NCBI GenBank assembly: GCA_963760405.1
Contig: CAVXCV010000003.1
Coordinates: forward strand, 124,001-188,000
Source: RYN-230 sp963760405
GTDB taxonomy: Bacteria; Actinomycetota; Actinomycetes; Streptosporangiales; Streptosporangiaceae
Direction of reading: 5' to 3'
DNA: 64,000 bases
The position numbers were made by a program, and so were the translations under genes. Shown here piece after piece: positions 28,819-37,142 of the stretch (position 1 is its first letter; each line of letters begins with the position of its first letter). A model generated the notes under the pieces. That model saw only the letters and a list, made by a program, of their open reading frames with translations, was not told the origin of the DNA and did not search any database.

Positions 28819-30336
28819 ATGAGCGTCCGGCGGGTCATGGGAACGGAGACCGAGTACGGCATCTCGGTGCCCGGTCAGCCGGGCGCGAACGCCATGGTCA
28901 CGTCCTCGCAGGTGGTCAACGCCTACCAGGCGGCGACCTCGGCGCGGAGCCGGCGGGCGCGGTGGGATTTCGAGGAGGAGAACCCGCTGCGCGACGCCCG
29001 GGGCTTTGACCTGGCCCGGGATTCGGCGGATTCTACCCAGCTGACCGACGAGGACCTGGGCCTGGCCAACGTGATCCTGACCAACGGTGCCCGGCTGTAC
29101 GTGGACCATGCCCACCCGGAGTACTCGGCGCCTGAGTGCACCAACCCGATGGCCGCGGTGACCTGGGACAAGGCTGGCGAGCGGGTGATGGCGGAAGCCG
29201 CGGCCCGGGCGGCGACCGTGCCCGGCACCGCCCCCATCCAGCTGTACAAGAACAACACCGACAACAAGGGTGCCTCCTACGGCTGCCACGAGAACTACCT
29301 GATGCGCCGGTCCACGCCGTTCGCGGACATCGTCCGGCACCTCACCCCGTTCTTCGTGTCCCGGCAGGTCATCTGCGGCGCCGGGCGGGTGGGCATCGGC
29401 GCGGACGGCCGGGACGACGGCTTCCAGGTCAGCCAGCGAGCCGACTTCTTCGAGGTCGAGGTGGGCCTGGAGACCACGCTGAAGCGGCCGATCATCAACA
29501 CCAGGGACGAGCCGCACTCCGACCCGGAGAAGTACCGGCGGCTGCACGTGATCATCGGTGACGCCAACATGAGCGAGGTCAGCACGTACCTCAAGCTCGG
29601 CACCACCGCGCTCGTGCTGGCCATGATCGAGGACAAGTTCCTCGGCGGCGACCTGTCGATCGAATCGCCGGTGGCCGAGCTGCGGGCCATCTCGCATGAC
29701 CCGTCCTGCCGGCATCTGGCCACGCTGCGGGATGGCCGGAAGATGACCGCGATCCAGCTCCAGATGGAATACCTGGAGCTGGCCCGGAAGTACACCGAGG
29801 ACAAGTACGGCTCGGACGTCAACGAGATGACCTCCGACGTGCTCACCCGGTGGGAGTCCGTGCTGACCAGGCTGGCTGAGGACCCGATGCAGCTGGCCCG
29901 GGAGCTGGACTGGGTGGCCAAGCTGCAGCTGCTGGAGGGCTACCGGGCCCGGGACGGGCTGGCCTGGGGGCACCCCCAGCTCCAGCTGGTGGACCTCCAG
30001 TACTCCGACGTGCGCCCGGACCGCGGCCTGTATAACCGGCTGGCCTCCCGGGGCCGGATGCTCCGCCTGGTGCCCGAGGCCGCGGTGCAGCGTGCCATCG
30101 AGCATCCCCCGGAGGACACCCGGGCCTATTTCCGCGGCCGCTGCCTGCGGCAGTACCCGGAATCCGTGGCCGCCGCCTCCTGGGACTCGGTGATCTTCGA
30201 CATCCCGGGCCGGGAGTCGCTGCAGCGGGTACCCACGCTGGAGCCGCTGCGCGGTACCAAGGTGCATGTGGGCAGCTTGCTGGACCGCTGCCGCACCGCG
30301 GGTGACCTGGTGGCCGCCCTCACCGGGCAGGACTGA
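28819..30336 (+). CDS. dop: Pup deamidase/depupylase Dop
   Basis: Deamidates the C-terminal Gln of Pup to Glu and removes Pup from conjugates. 505 residues with the glutamine-synthetase-like fold of the Dop/PafA family: VMGTETEYG (Mg/ATP glutamate), YVDHAHPEYSAPE carrying the active-site aspartate, YKNNTDNKGASYGCHENYL and the IINTRDEPHSD motif. The extra segment SSQVVNAYQAATSARSRR with the following insertion, absent in PafA, is the Dop loop. Pup follows directly, as expected. Confidence 0.96.
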   Translation: MSVRRVMGTETEYGISVPGQPGANAMVTSSQVVNAYQAATSARSRRARWDFEEENPLRDARGFDLARDSADSTQLTDEDLGLANVILTNGARLYVDHAHPEYSAPECTNPMAAVTWDKAGERVMAEAAARAATVPGTAPIQLYKNNTDNKGASYGCHENYLMRRSTPFADIVRHLTPFFVSRQVICGAGRVGIGADGRDDGFQVSQRADFFEVEVGLETTLKRPIINTRDEPHSDPEKYRRLHVIIGDANMSEVSTYLKLGTTALVLAMIEDKFLGGDLSIESPVAELRAISHDPSCRHLATLRDGRKMTAIQLQMEYLELARKYTEDKYGSDVNEMTSDVLTRWESVLTRLAEDPMQLARELDWVAKLQLLEGYRARDGLAWGHPQLQLVDLQYSDVRPDRGLYNRLASRGRMLRLVPEAAVQRAIEHPPEDTRAYFRGRCLRQYPESVAAASWDSVIFDIPGRESLQRVPTLEPLRGTKVHVGSLLDRCRTAGDLVAALTGQD

Positions 30337-30452
30337 CGGCCACTGGCGGCCGCTGCGGGTTGAGGCCATGTCCTGATTCAGGGTTGGACAGGCCGTCGGC
30401 AGGCGAGGATACGGTTAGGTCCAGGACGACCCTGTCTCACGGAGGTTCGGGC

Positions 30453-30662
30453 ATGGCGACAAAGGACACCGGCGGTCAACGGCAAGCTCCCCGGCGCAGT
30501 GAGGAGACCGAGGAAGCGGAACCTCAGTCCACCGCGGACGTCAAGGAGCGCCAGGAGAAGCTGGCGGACGACGTGGATGCGATCCTCGACGAGATCGACG
30601 AGGTGCTGGAAGAGAACGCTGAGGAGTTCGTCCGCTCTTACGTGCAAAAGGGCGGTCAGTGA
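30453..30662 (+). CDS. pup: prokaryotic ubiquitin-like protein Pup
   Basis: A 69-residue disordered protein tag. The N-terminal third is polar, the middle (VKERQEKLADDVDAILDEID) is the helix that pairs with the ARC coiled coil, and the conserved end is FVRSYVQKGGQ. It ends in Gln, so Dop must deamidate it before PafA can ligate it to lysines. GGAGG lies eight bases before the ATG. In mycobacteria prcB follows almost at once; here 221 bases separate them. Confidence 0.96.
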   Translation: MATKDTGGQRQAPRRSEETEEAEPQSTADVKERQEKLADDVDAILDEIDEVLEENAEEFVRSYVQKGGQ

Positions 30663-30700
30663 CACGATGCCGCCGCTAGGCGGCTGGCCGCAGCGGTGCC

Positions 30701-30731
30701 CGGGCGGCAGCCGGTAACGTGCTGCCGCCCG
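30701..30731 (+). terminator. hairpin between pup and prcB
   Basis: Perfect 10-bp stem CGGGCGGCAG (30701-30710) with CTGCCGCCCG (30722-30731) and an 11-base loop, 40 bases after pup. There is no T run; it may attenuate pup transcription into prcBA. Confidence 0.4.
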
Positions 30732-30831
30732 CCCGGTACGCCGGCTCCGCCCGGTGGCCGGGGGCGGCCGCCAGCGGGTTCGCCATGGGCTGAGAGCCCC
30801 GGGTCCACCTCGCGGCCGGGCGGCAGTAAGG

Positions 30832-30859
30832 TCAGGTACCGGGTAGATCAGGTACCGGG
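30832..30859 (+). repeat. direct repeat upstream of prcB
   Basis: TCAGGTACCGGG occurs twice with a 16-base period (30832-30843 and 30848-30859), 25 bases before the prcB start. Possible regulator site or promoter remnant. Confidence 0.4.
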
Positions 30860-30883
30860 ACGGGCTAACCGGAGGGATTGGGC

Positions 30884-31780
30884 GTGGATTCTGACTTCGG
30901 CGGGAATTTCACTGCGGCGTGCCTGAACGCGGGCACTTCCTCTTTCGCCGACTTCCTGTCCTCGGCCGCCCCCGAGCTGCTGCCCGGGGCCAGGCTGGCC
31001 GAGGCCGGGCGGCCAGCCGCAGCAAGCGAACGGCTGGCCCGTGACCTGCCGCACGCCACCACGATCGTGGCCGCGCGATTCGCGGGCGGCGTGGTGATGG
31101 CGGGCGACCGGCGGGCCACCGCAGGCAACATGATCGCCCAGCGGGACATCGAGAAGGTCTTCCGGAGCGACGATTTCTCCTGCGTCGGCATAGCTGGGGT
31201 GGCCGGCATGGGCCTGGAGCTGGTCCGGCTGTTCCAGCTGGAACTGGAGCACTACGAGAAGCTGGAAGGCCGGACGCTGTCCCTGGAGGGCAAGGCGAAC
31301 CGGCTGTCCGCGTTCGTCCGCGGCAACCTCGCCGCGGCCATGCAGGGCCTGGTGGTCATCCCGCTGTTCGCCGGCTTCGACGAGGACGCCGGGCGGGGCC
31401 GCATCTTCAGCTACGACGTGGCCGGCGGCCGCTACGAGGAGCAGCCCTACCACGCCATCGGATCCGGCTCGGTGTTCGCCAAGGGCGCGCTGAAGAAGCT
31501 CTACACCGAGGGCTTGTCCGGCCAGGAGGTGCTGCTGGCGTGCATGCACGCGCTCTACGATGCCGCCGATGATGACTCCGCCACGGGCGGCCCGGATATC
31601 GCCCGCGGCCTGTACCCGGTGCTGGCCGTGATCACGGCCGACGGCTTCCGCCGGCTGCCGGATGCTGAATCCGGCGAGTACGCCCGGGCCGTGGTGGACG
31701 AACGGTTGCGCTCGCCCGGCGGCCCGGTGGCGCCACTGGCGCCGGCCGGCGCGGGCGGCCGCGAGCTGCCGCCCGCCTGA
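30884..31780 (+). CDS. prcB: 20S proteasome beta subunit PrcB
   Basis: Catalytic subunit of the 20S core. 298 residues including a propeptide of about 58 that is removed autocatalytically: the cleavage site reads LPHA before TTIVAARFAGGVVMAGDRR, making Thr59 the N-terminal nucleophile. Lys in DIEKVF and the Asp in AGDRR complete the active site. The GTG at 30884 is chosen over TTG 30878 because GGAGGG (30871-30876) is then properly spaced. The C-terminal tail is Pro/Ala-rich. Confidence 0.95.
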   Translation: MDSDFGGNFTAACLNAGTSSFADFLSSAAPELLPGARLAEAGRPAAASERLARDLPHATTIVAARFAGGVVMAGDRRATAGNMIAQRDIEKVFRSDDFSCVGIAGVAGMGLELVRLFQLELEHYEKLEGRTLSLEGKANRLSAFVRGNLAAAMQGLVVIPLFAGFDEDAGRGRIFSYDVAGGRYEEQPYHAIGSGSVFAKGALKKLYTEGLSGQEVLLACMHALYDAADDDSATGGPDIARGLYPVLAVITADGFRRLPDAESGEYARAVVDERLRSPGGPVAPLAPAGAGGRELPPA

Positions 31781-31862
31781 CTGGCCGGCCCGTGAACACC
31801 ACCATCCAGCACCGATCAGCGAGCACTGATCCAGCCAGTACACGAGTAGGGGTAGACGCCCG

Positions 31863-32666
31863 GTGAGCATGCCGTTCTACGTCTCGCCTGAACAGGCGAT
31901 GAAGGACAAGGCGGATTACGCCCGCAAGGGCATCGCGCGCGGCCGCAGCGGCGTGGTGATCCAGTACGACGGGGGCATCCTGTTCGTGGCGCCGAACCCG
32001 TCCAGCGCGCTGCACAAGATCAGCGAGATCTACGACCGGATCGCGTTCGCGGCGGTCGGCCGGTACAACGAGTTCGAGAACCTGCGCAAGGCCGGCGTAC
32101 GGTACGCGGACCTCACCGGCTACCAGTACGACCGCAGCGATGTCACCGCGCGCGGCCTGGCCAACTGGTACGCCCAGATCCTGGGCCAGTTCTTCACCGA
32201 GAGCAGCAAGCCGTGGGAGGTGGAACTGGTCGTGGCGGAGGTGGGCGAGACGCCCGAGGCCGACCAGATCTACCGGATCACCTTCGACGGGTCGGTAGCC
32301 GAGGAGCATGGCTTCGTGGCCATGGGCGGCCAGGCCGACCAGGTCGCCATCGTGCTGAAGGACCACTACACCGAGGGCATGACGCTGGTCCAGGCCCTGG
32401 CCGCGGCCATCGCCGCGCTGTCCAGCCAGGGCAACGGCGAAGGCACGGAGCTGACCGCACGGCAGCTGGAAGTGGCCATCCTGGCCCGGGACCGGGTGCA
32501 CCGGACGTTCCGGCGGCTGACCGGCTCCCAGCTCGAGCTGCTGCTGGCCGAGGCCAGGCCGGGCCAGGCGGCAGCGGCGGGCGGCCCGGGCGAGCTGGCC
32601 GCGGGCAGCGACGCGGAGCCCGGCACCTCGGCCAGCCCGGACGGCGGCACCGACCAGCCCGCCTAG
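31863..32666 (+). CDS. prcA: 20S proteasome alpha subunit PrcA
   Basis: Structural outer-ring subunit whose N-terminus gates the 20S core and whose surface receives the ARC C-terminus. 267 residues opening MSMPFYVSPEQAMKDKADYA, with RKGIARGRSGVVIQYDGGI, ISEIYDRIAFAAVGRYNEFE and YRITFDGSVAEEHGFVAMGG typical of PrcA. No catalytic Thr. A Gly/Ala/Ser-rich tail follows residue 225. GTG start preceded by GTAGGGG. Last gene of the dop-pup-prcBA group; pafA is displaced 6 kb downstream by an inserted operon. Confidence 0.95.
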   Translation: MSMPFYVSPEQAMKDKADYARKGIARGRSGVVIQYDGGILFVAPNPSSALHKISEIYDRIAFAAVGRYNEFENLRKAGVRYADLTGYQYDRSDVTARGLANWYAQILGQFFTESSKPWEVELVVAEVGETPEADQIYRITFDGSVAEEHGFVAMGGQADQVAIVLKDHYTEGMTLVQALAAAIAALSSQGNGEGTELTARQLEVAILARDRVHRTFRRLTGSQLELLLAEARPGQAAAAGGPGELAAGSDAEPGTSASPDGGTDQPA

Positions 32667-32703
32667 CCGCCCGGGGGGCGGGTCAGCCGGGCCGCCCGGG
32701 TGC

Positions 32704-33444
32704 TCAGGGCCGGCCTGGCTCGGCGTGCACCACCGCCCACACCGCGCGGACCTCGTCCGTGGTGCTGTTCCAGTACTCGTGCGGGGTCGATGAGTCGAAC
32801 GCGAGTGAGTCGCCGGGGCCGAGCTCATAGCTCTCGAACCCGACCCGGGCGTGCAGCCTGCCGGTCATGATCAGGCCGTACTCGTAGCCGTCGTGCCGCA
32901 GCGCGCGCCGGGCATCGGTGGAGTGGCCGCCCGGCTCGTACACGACCTCGAGGAAATCCACCCGCTCATCCGGGCCCGGGGTGAGCCGCTCCCAGCGGAC
33001 CCCGCTGGCCAGGTCGATGGTGCGCCGGGTGCCTGCCCGCTGCATGACCCCGTGCCCGGCGGGCCAGCCCGCGAGCGGGGGCGGCCCGGTCACCGCCCGG
33101 CCTGCTGCAGCCGCGCCAGTGGCGTTTCCCGCGGGCCTGGCGGCCCGCGGCGCCGTGGCATCCGGCCTGGGCCGGGCGCGGCCCGCGCCGTGCGCGGTCA
33201 TGGTCGTGCCGCCCTCGGCCGGGCCCACCCCGAACAGGAAGTCCAGCGACGTGCGCAGCTCCGTGGCCAGTGCGTACAGCATGCCGACCGATGGTGCCGA
33301 CACCCCACGCTCGATCTGCGAGACCAGGCTGGGCGAGCAGCTGATCCGGCGGGCCAGCTCGCGGGCGGACAAGCCGCGCTGCTCACGTACCTGGCGCAGC
33401 CGCGGGCCCAGTTCCGCCCCTGGGTCAAAGCCGCTGCCAGCCAT
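32704..33444 (-). CDS. XRE-family regulator with C-terminal cupin (PuuR/SutR-like)
   Basis: A 246-residue transcription regulator. Residues about 9-65 are an XRE helix-turn-helix (LGPRLRQVREQRGLSARELA then CSPSLVSQIERG), a Gly/Ala/Arg-rich linker follows, and residues about 165-240 form a cupin (VVYEPGGHS, YEYGLIMTGRLHA, LGPGDSLAFDSSTPHEYWN) that probably binds the effector. Proteins of this layout often repress amine or amino-acid catabolic operons. It is divergent from the M24/E1/lipoyl/ALDH operon and a likely regulator of it. ATG 33444 begins the recognisable protein; upstream frame is noncoding in composition. Confidence 0.88.
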   Translation of the reverse strand: MAGSGFDPGAELGPRLRQVREQRGLSARELARRISCSPSLVSQIERGVSAPSVGMLYALATELRTSLDFLFGVGPAEGGTTMTAHGAGRARPRPDATAPRAARPAGNATGAAAAGRAVTGPPPLAGWPAGHGVMQRAGTRRTIDLASGVRWERLTPGPDERVDFLEVVYEPGGHSTDARRALRHDGYEYGLIMTGRLHARVGFESYELGPGDSLAFDSSTPHEYWNSTTDEVRAVWAVVHAEPGRP

Positions 33445-33551
33445 CGCCGCCGTGCTCCTGGTTCGTCTGGGCCTGCCGTCACGTGCAGGCCTCGTCAAAG
33501 GCACCGCGGGCCTGGCCAGACGCCAGGGACCCGGTCGTGGCACCACACCCC

Positions 33552-33592
33552 TTGACAGCCACACTGTACATACGTTGAATCGTGCTGTACAT
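33552..33592 (+). promoter_or_regulatory. promoter and candidate operator of the inserted operon
   Basis: TTGACA (33552-33557), 17 bases, then TTGAAT (33575-33580) form a plausible promoter toward the M24 gene. TGTACAT occurs twice (33565-33571 and 33586-33592) exactly 21 bases apart, two helical turns, one copy in the spacer and one just past the -10. TGTACA is itself palindromic. This is the obvious place for the divergent XRE-cupin protein to bind. Confidence 0.55.
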
Positions 33593-33668
33593 GGTGCCAT
33601 CGATTGCAGCGCCTGTCCCGGGGCATGTGCCCACGTCATGACCAGTTATGTCACCGGAGGAGATCAGC

Positions 33669-34919
33669 ATGGCCACTCCCTCGCTTGCGGTAGCGCCCGC
33701 CCCGGGCCGGATGGGCGTTGATTTCGAGGAGCGGGTGGACTTCGCGCGGCTGCGCGGCTACCGGCTGAGCCGGGCGATGGCCGCGCTGGAGGCCAGCGGC
33801 CTGGGCGCGCTGCTGGTGTTCGACAACAACAACATCCGCTACCTCACCGGGGTGTCCATCGGCGAGTGGACCCGGGACAAGCTCTGCCGCTATGCGCTGT
33901 ACACGCGCACCGGCGAGCTGTTCCTGTGGGACTTCGGATCCGCGGCCGTGCACCACCGGCTGTACTGCCCCTGGCTGAAGCCGGAGCACTGCATCGCCTC
34001 CTACAGCACGATGCGCGGGGCCACCCCGCCCGACTCCGGGATCGTGGCCAAGGCGGTCACCGAGATCAGCGGCATCCTGGCCGACACCGGGGTGGCCGGG
34101 GAGCCGGTGGGCGTGGACTTCGCCGAGATCCCGGTGCTGTTCGAGCTGCAGCGCCAGGGCATCGACGTGCGCGACGGCCAGCAGGTGATGCTGGACGCGC
34201 GGCAGGCCAAGTCCCGGGACGAGATCACCCTGCTGTCCATGGCCGCGGCCATGGTGGACGGCGTCTACCAGGAGATCACCGACGCGCTCAAGCCGGGAGT
34301 GCGGGAGAACGAGATCGTGGCCCTGGCCAACAAGCGGCTGTACGAGATGGGCTCCGACGACGTGGAGTCGATCAACGCGGTGTCCGGCGAGCGGTGCAAC
34401 CCGCACCCGCACAACTTCTCCGACCGCATGATCCGCCCGGGCGAGCAGGCCTTCTTCGACATCATGCACTCCTACAACGGCTACCGGACCTGCTACTACC
34501 GGACGTTCGCGGTGGGCCGCTCCAGCCCGGCACAGCGGGATGCTTACGCCCGGGCCAGCGAGTGGATGCAGGCCGCGCTGGATGCCATCAAGCCGGGGGT
34601 GTCCACCGACCAGGTGGCCCGGCTCTGGCCGGCCGCGGAGGAGTTCGGCCTGCCCGACGAGAAGACCGCGTTCGGCCTGCAGTTCGGTCATGGCCTCGGG
34701 CTCGCGCTGCACGAGCGGCCGATCATCAGCAGGCTCACCTCGCTCGATGCCCCGATGGAGATTGCGGAGGGCATGGTGTTCGCGGTGGAGACCTACTGCC
34801 CGGCCACGGACGGCGTGTCCGCGGCCCGGCTGGAGGAGGAAGTCGTCGTGACCGCGGACGGGGTGGAGATCATCACCCGGTTCCCGTCCGCGGAACTGTT
34901 CGTCACCAACCCGTACTGA
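33669..34919 (+). CDS. creatinase/prolidase-fold (M24) protein with altered metal site
   Basis: A 416-residue pita-bread-fold protein. The N-terminal creatinase-like domain contains ALLVFDNNNIRYLTGVS; the C-terminal domain keeps FGHGLGLALHE, the Glu in FAVETY and the Glu in ARLEEEVVV. However, in FFDIMHSYNGYRTCYYRTF the second metal-ligand aspartate (SDITR in true peptidases) is replaced by Cys, much as creatinase lacks it. It may therefore be a non-peptidase C-N hydrolase or lyase rather than a proline peptidase. The ATG follows GGAGGAG. First gene of the inserted operon. DddP and ectoine hydrolase share this fold but cannot be assigned from sequence alone. Confidence 0.82.
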   Translation: MATPSLAVAPAPGRMGVDFEERVDFARLRGYRLSRAMAALEASGLGALLVFDNNNIRYLTGVSIGEWTRDKLCRYALYTRTGELFLWDFGSAAVHHRLYCPWLKPEHCIASYSTMRGATPPDSGIVAKAVTEISGILADTGVAGEPVGVDFAEIPVLFELQRQGIDVRDGQQVMLDARQAKSRDEITLLSMAAAMVDGVYQEITDALKPGVRENEIVALANKRLYEMGSDDVESINAVSGERCNPHPHNFSDRMIRPGEQAFFDIMHSYNGYRTCYYRTFAVGRSSPAQRDAYARASEWMQAALDAIKPGVSTDQVARLWPAAEEFGLPDEKTAFGLQFGHGLGLALHERPIISRLTSLDAPMEIAEGMVFAVETYCPATDGVSAARLEEEVVVTADGVEIITRFPSAELFVTNPY

Positions 34920-34946
34920 GTCAGTCAACCCGCGCTGAGAGGTGTC

Positions 34947-35926
34947 ATGGACGAGGCGACCGCGCTTGACCTCTACCGGATGATGACCGAGATCCGGCAG
35001 TTCGAGAAGCGTGCCCACGACCTGTTCCTGCAGAACCTGGTCAAGGGCACCACCCACCTGGGCACCGGCCAGGAGGCCATCGCGGCCGGGGTGGCCGGGG
35101 CGATGCGGCCGGATGACTACACGTTCGTCACCTACCGCGGGCACAACCACGTGCTGGCCCGGGGCACCCCGATGACCGGGGTGATGGCCGAGCTGCTGGG
35201 CCGGGAGAACGGCCTGATGCACGGCAAGGGCGGGTCCATGCACCTGCTGGACGTGTCCCGGGGCGTGCTGGGCTCCTACGCGATCATCGGCGCGCAGCTG
35301 GTCATCGCCAACGGCACCGCGTGGTCCGCGCAGTACCGCGGCAGCGGCCAGGTCACGGTCTGCTTCTTCGGCGACGGCACCACCAACATCGGCGCGTTCC
35401 ACGAGGCACTCAACCTGGCCGCGGTGTGGTCGCTGCCGGTGGTCTTCGTGTGCGAGAACAACCTGTACATGGAGTACACCCGATCGAGTCGGTCACCGCC
35501 GTGAAACGGCCCGCTGCGGACCGGGCCCCGGCCTACGGGCTCAATTCCCAGGTGGTGGATGGGAACGACGTGGAGGCGGTGTTCGGCATGGCCCGGGACG
35601 CCATCGAGCAGGCCCGGGCCGGCGGCGGCCCGTCGCTGATCGAGGCGCTCACCTACCGGCACGGCGGTCACTCCCGGGCCGACCCGGCCAAGTACCGGCC
35701 AGCCGAGGAAGTCAAGGAATGGCTGGCCCGCGACCCCATCCCCGCCTACCGCTCGGTGCTGATGTCCCGCGGCGTGGCCGAGTCGGTGCTGGATGAGATC
35801 GACGGCCGGGCCAAGGCGGCGGTGGACCTGGCTACCGAGGAAGCCAAGGCAGGCAAGGAACCAGACCTGGCCCTGGCCTCGACGAACGTGTGGAGCGACG
35901 GCGGCGCCGCGTGGAGGAACTCGTGA
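34947..35926 (+). CDS. thiamine-diphosphate 2-oxoacid dehydrogenase E1 alpha (frame break)
   Basis: Alpha subunit of a heterotetrameric E1 of the pyruvate, acetoin or branched-chain type, which decarboxylates a 2-oxo acid (or cleaves acetoin) and acylates a lipoyl domain. LYRMMTEIRQFEKRAHDLF at the N-terminus and the ThDP motif CFFGDGTTNIGAFHEALN...VCENNLYME are clear; YRHGGHSRADPAKYRP follows. The frame breaks near 35480, where CCCC appears as CCC: YMEYT before, PIESVTAVKRPAADRA after. About 326 residues repaired. The stop overlaps the lipoyl gene (GTGA). Confidence 0.9.
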
Positions 35927-36156
35927 GCACTGAAGTGGTGATGCCCCGGATGGGCGAGACCGTGGACGAGGGCACCGTGACCATCTGGTACAAGTCCCCG
36001 GGCGAGCAGGTGGCCGAGGGTGAGCCGCTGCTGGAGATCGGCACGGACAAGGTGGACACGGACATCCCGGCCCCGGCCAGCGGCACGCTGGCCGAGATCA
36101 AGGTCGCGGTGGACGAGACGGTCCCGGTCGGGACGGTACTGGCGGTGATCGAGTAA
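35923..36156 (+). CDS. free-standing lipoyl-domain protein
   Basis: A 77-residue protein consisting only of a biotinyl/lipoyl domain: VVMPRMGETVDEGTVTIWYK, the lipoyl lysine in EIGTDKVDTDIPAP and the closing VPVGTVLAVIE. It has no linker, no peripheral-subunit-binding domain and no acyltransferase core, so it is a swinging-arm carrier without the rest of E2. It is translationally coupled to E1 alpha and E1 beta on either side (GTGA and TAATG overlaps), so it almost certainly carries the group transferred by that E1. GGAGG precedes the GTG. Confidence 0.9.
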   Translation: MSTEVVMPRMGETVDEGTVTIWYKSPGEQVAEGEPLLEIGTDKVDTDIPAPASGTLAEIKVAVDETVPVGTVLAVIE

Positions 36157-37142
36157 TGAGTGTCATCACTTACCGCGAGGCGGTGGCCCGCGGCATCGCC
36201 CAGGAGATGCGCCGGGACGACCGGGTCGTGTTCCTCGGCGAGGATGTCGCCGCCGCGGGCGGCGTGTTCAAGGCCACGGTCGGGCTGCTGGAAGAGTTCG
36301 GCCCGAAGCGGGTGCGCGACACCCCAATCAGCGAGCAGGCCATCCTGGGCGCGGCCATGGGCGCCGCCATGACCGGGCTGCGCCCGATCGCGGAGATCAT
36401 GTTCAGCGACTTCTTCGCGGTCTGCTGGGACCTGGTCGCCAACGAGATCGCCAAGAGCCGCTACATGTCCGACGGCCAGGTCGCCTTCCCGCTGGTGATC
36501 CGCTGCGCCAACGGGGGCGGGGTACGGTTCGGCGCGCAGCACTCCCAGTCGGTGGAGAACTGGGCCATGGCCGTGCCCGGGCTCAAGGTGGTGGCCCCGT
36601 CCAACCCGCGGGACGTGATCGGCCTGCTGGCCGCGGCGATCCGGGATCCCGACCCGGTGCTGTTCTTCGAGCAGAAGTCGCTGTACGGGACCAAGGGCGA
36701 GATCGGCGACGACACCGAGATCGTGGAACCGCTCGGCCAGGCCACTGTGCTCACCGAGGGTGACGACGCCACGATCGTGGCCCTCGCGGCCATGGTGCCC
36801 CGCGCGGTCCAGGCCGCCGGCCAGCTAGCGGCCGAGCACGGTATCCGCTGTAGTGTCGTGGATGTGCGCAGCCTGGTCCCGCTGGACACCCGCACCATCC
36901 TCGGCGAGGTGGCGCGGACGGGCCGGCTGTTCACGGTCGAGGAGAACCCGCGGCTGTGCGGGTGGGGCGCGGAGATCGTCTCCATCGCCGCGGAGGAATG
37001 CTTCGGCTCGCTGCGCGGGCCCACGGTGCGGATCACCACCCCGCATATCCCGCTGGCGGCAGCCGATGCCCTCGAAGATCACATGCTGCCTTCGGTAGCA
37101 CGGATCACCGAGACAGTGCGCAAGACCCTGGAGGACGAGTGA
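36156..37142 (+). CDS. thiamine-diphosphate 2-oxoacid dehydrogenase E1 beta
   Basis: Beta subunit of the same E1. 328 residues: TYREAVARGIAQEMRRDDRV, LGEDVAAAGGVFKAT, RVRDTPISEQAILGAAMGAA (substrate/ThDP side), then the transketolase C-terminal domain with VVDVRSLVPLDTRTIL and a TVEENPRLCGWGAEI region. Normal length and unbroken. Its ATG overlaps the lipoyl stop, and the aldehyde dehydrogenase GTG overlaps its own stop. Confidence 0.93.
   Translation: MSVITYREAVARGIAQEMRRDDRVVFLGEDVAAAGGVFKATVGLLEEFGPKRVRDTPISEQAILGAAMGAAMTGLRPIAEIMFSDFFAVCWDLVANEIAKSRYMSDGQVAFPLVIRCANGGGVRFGAQHSQSVENWAMAVPGLKVVAPSNPRDVIGLLAAAIRDPDPVLFFEQKSLYGTKGEIGDDTEIVEPLGQATVLTEGDDATIVALAAMVPRAVQAAGQLAAEHGIRCSVVDVRSLVPLDTRTILGEVARTGRLFTVEENPRLCGWGAEIVSIAAEECFGSLRGPTVRITTPHIPLAAADALEDHMLPSVARITETVRKTLEDE

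Noticed and set aside
33651..35402. A 583-codon minus-strand frame over the M24 and E1 alpha genes
   Set aside because: Antisense shadow of high-GC genes with His/Arg/Gly-rich composition and no recognisable motif.
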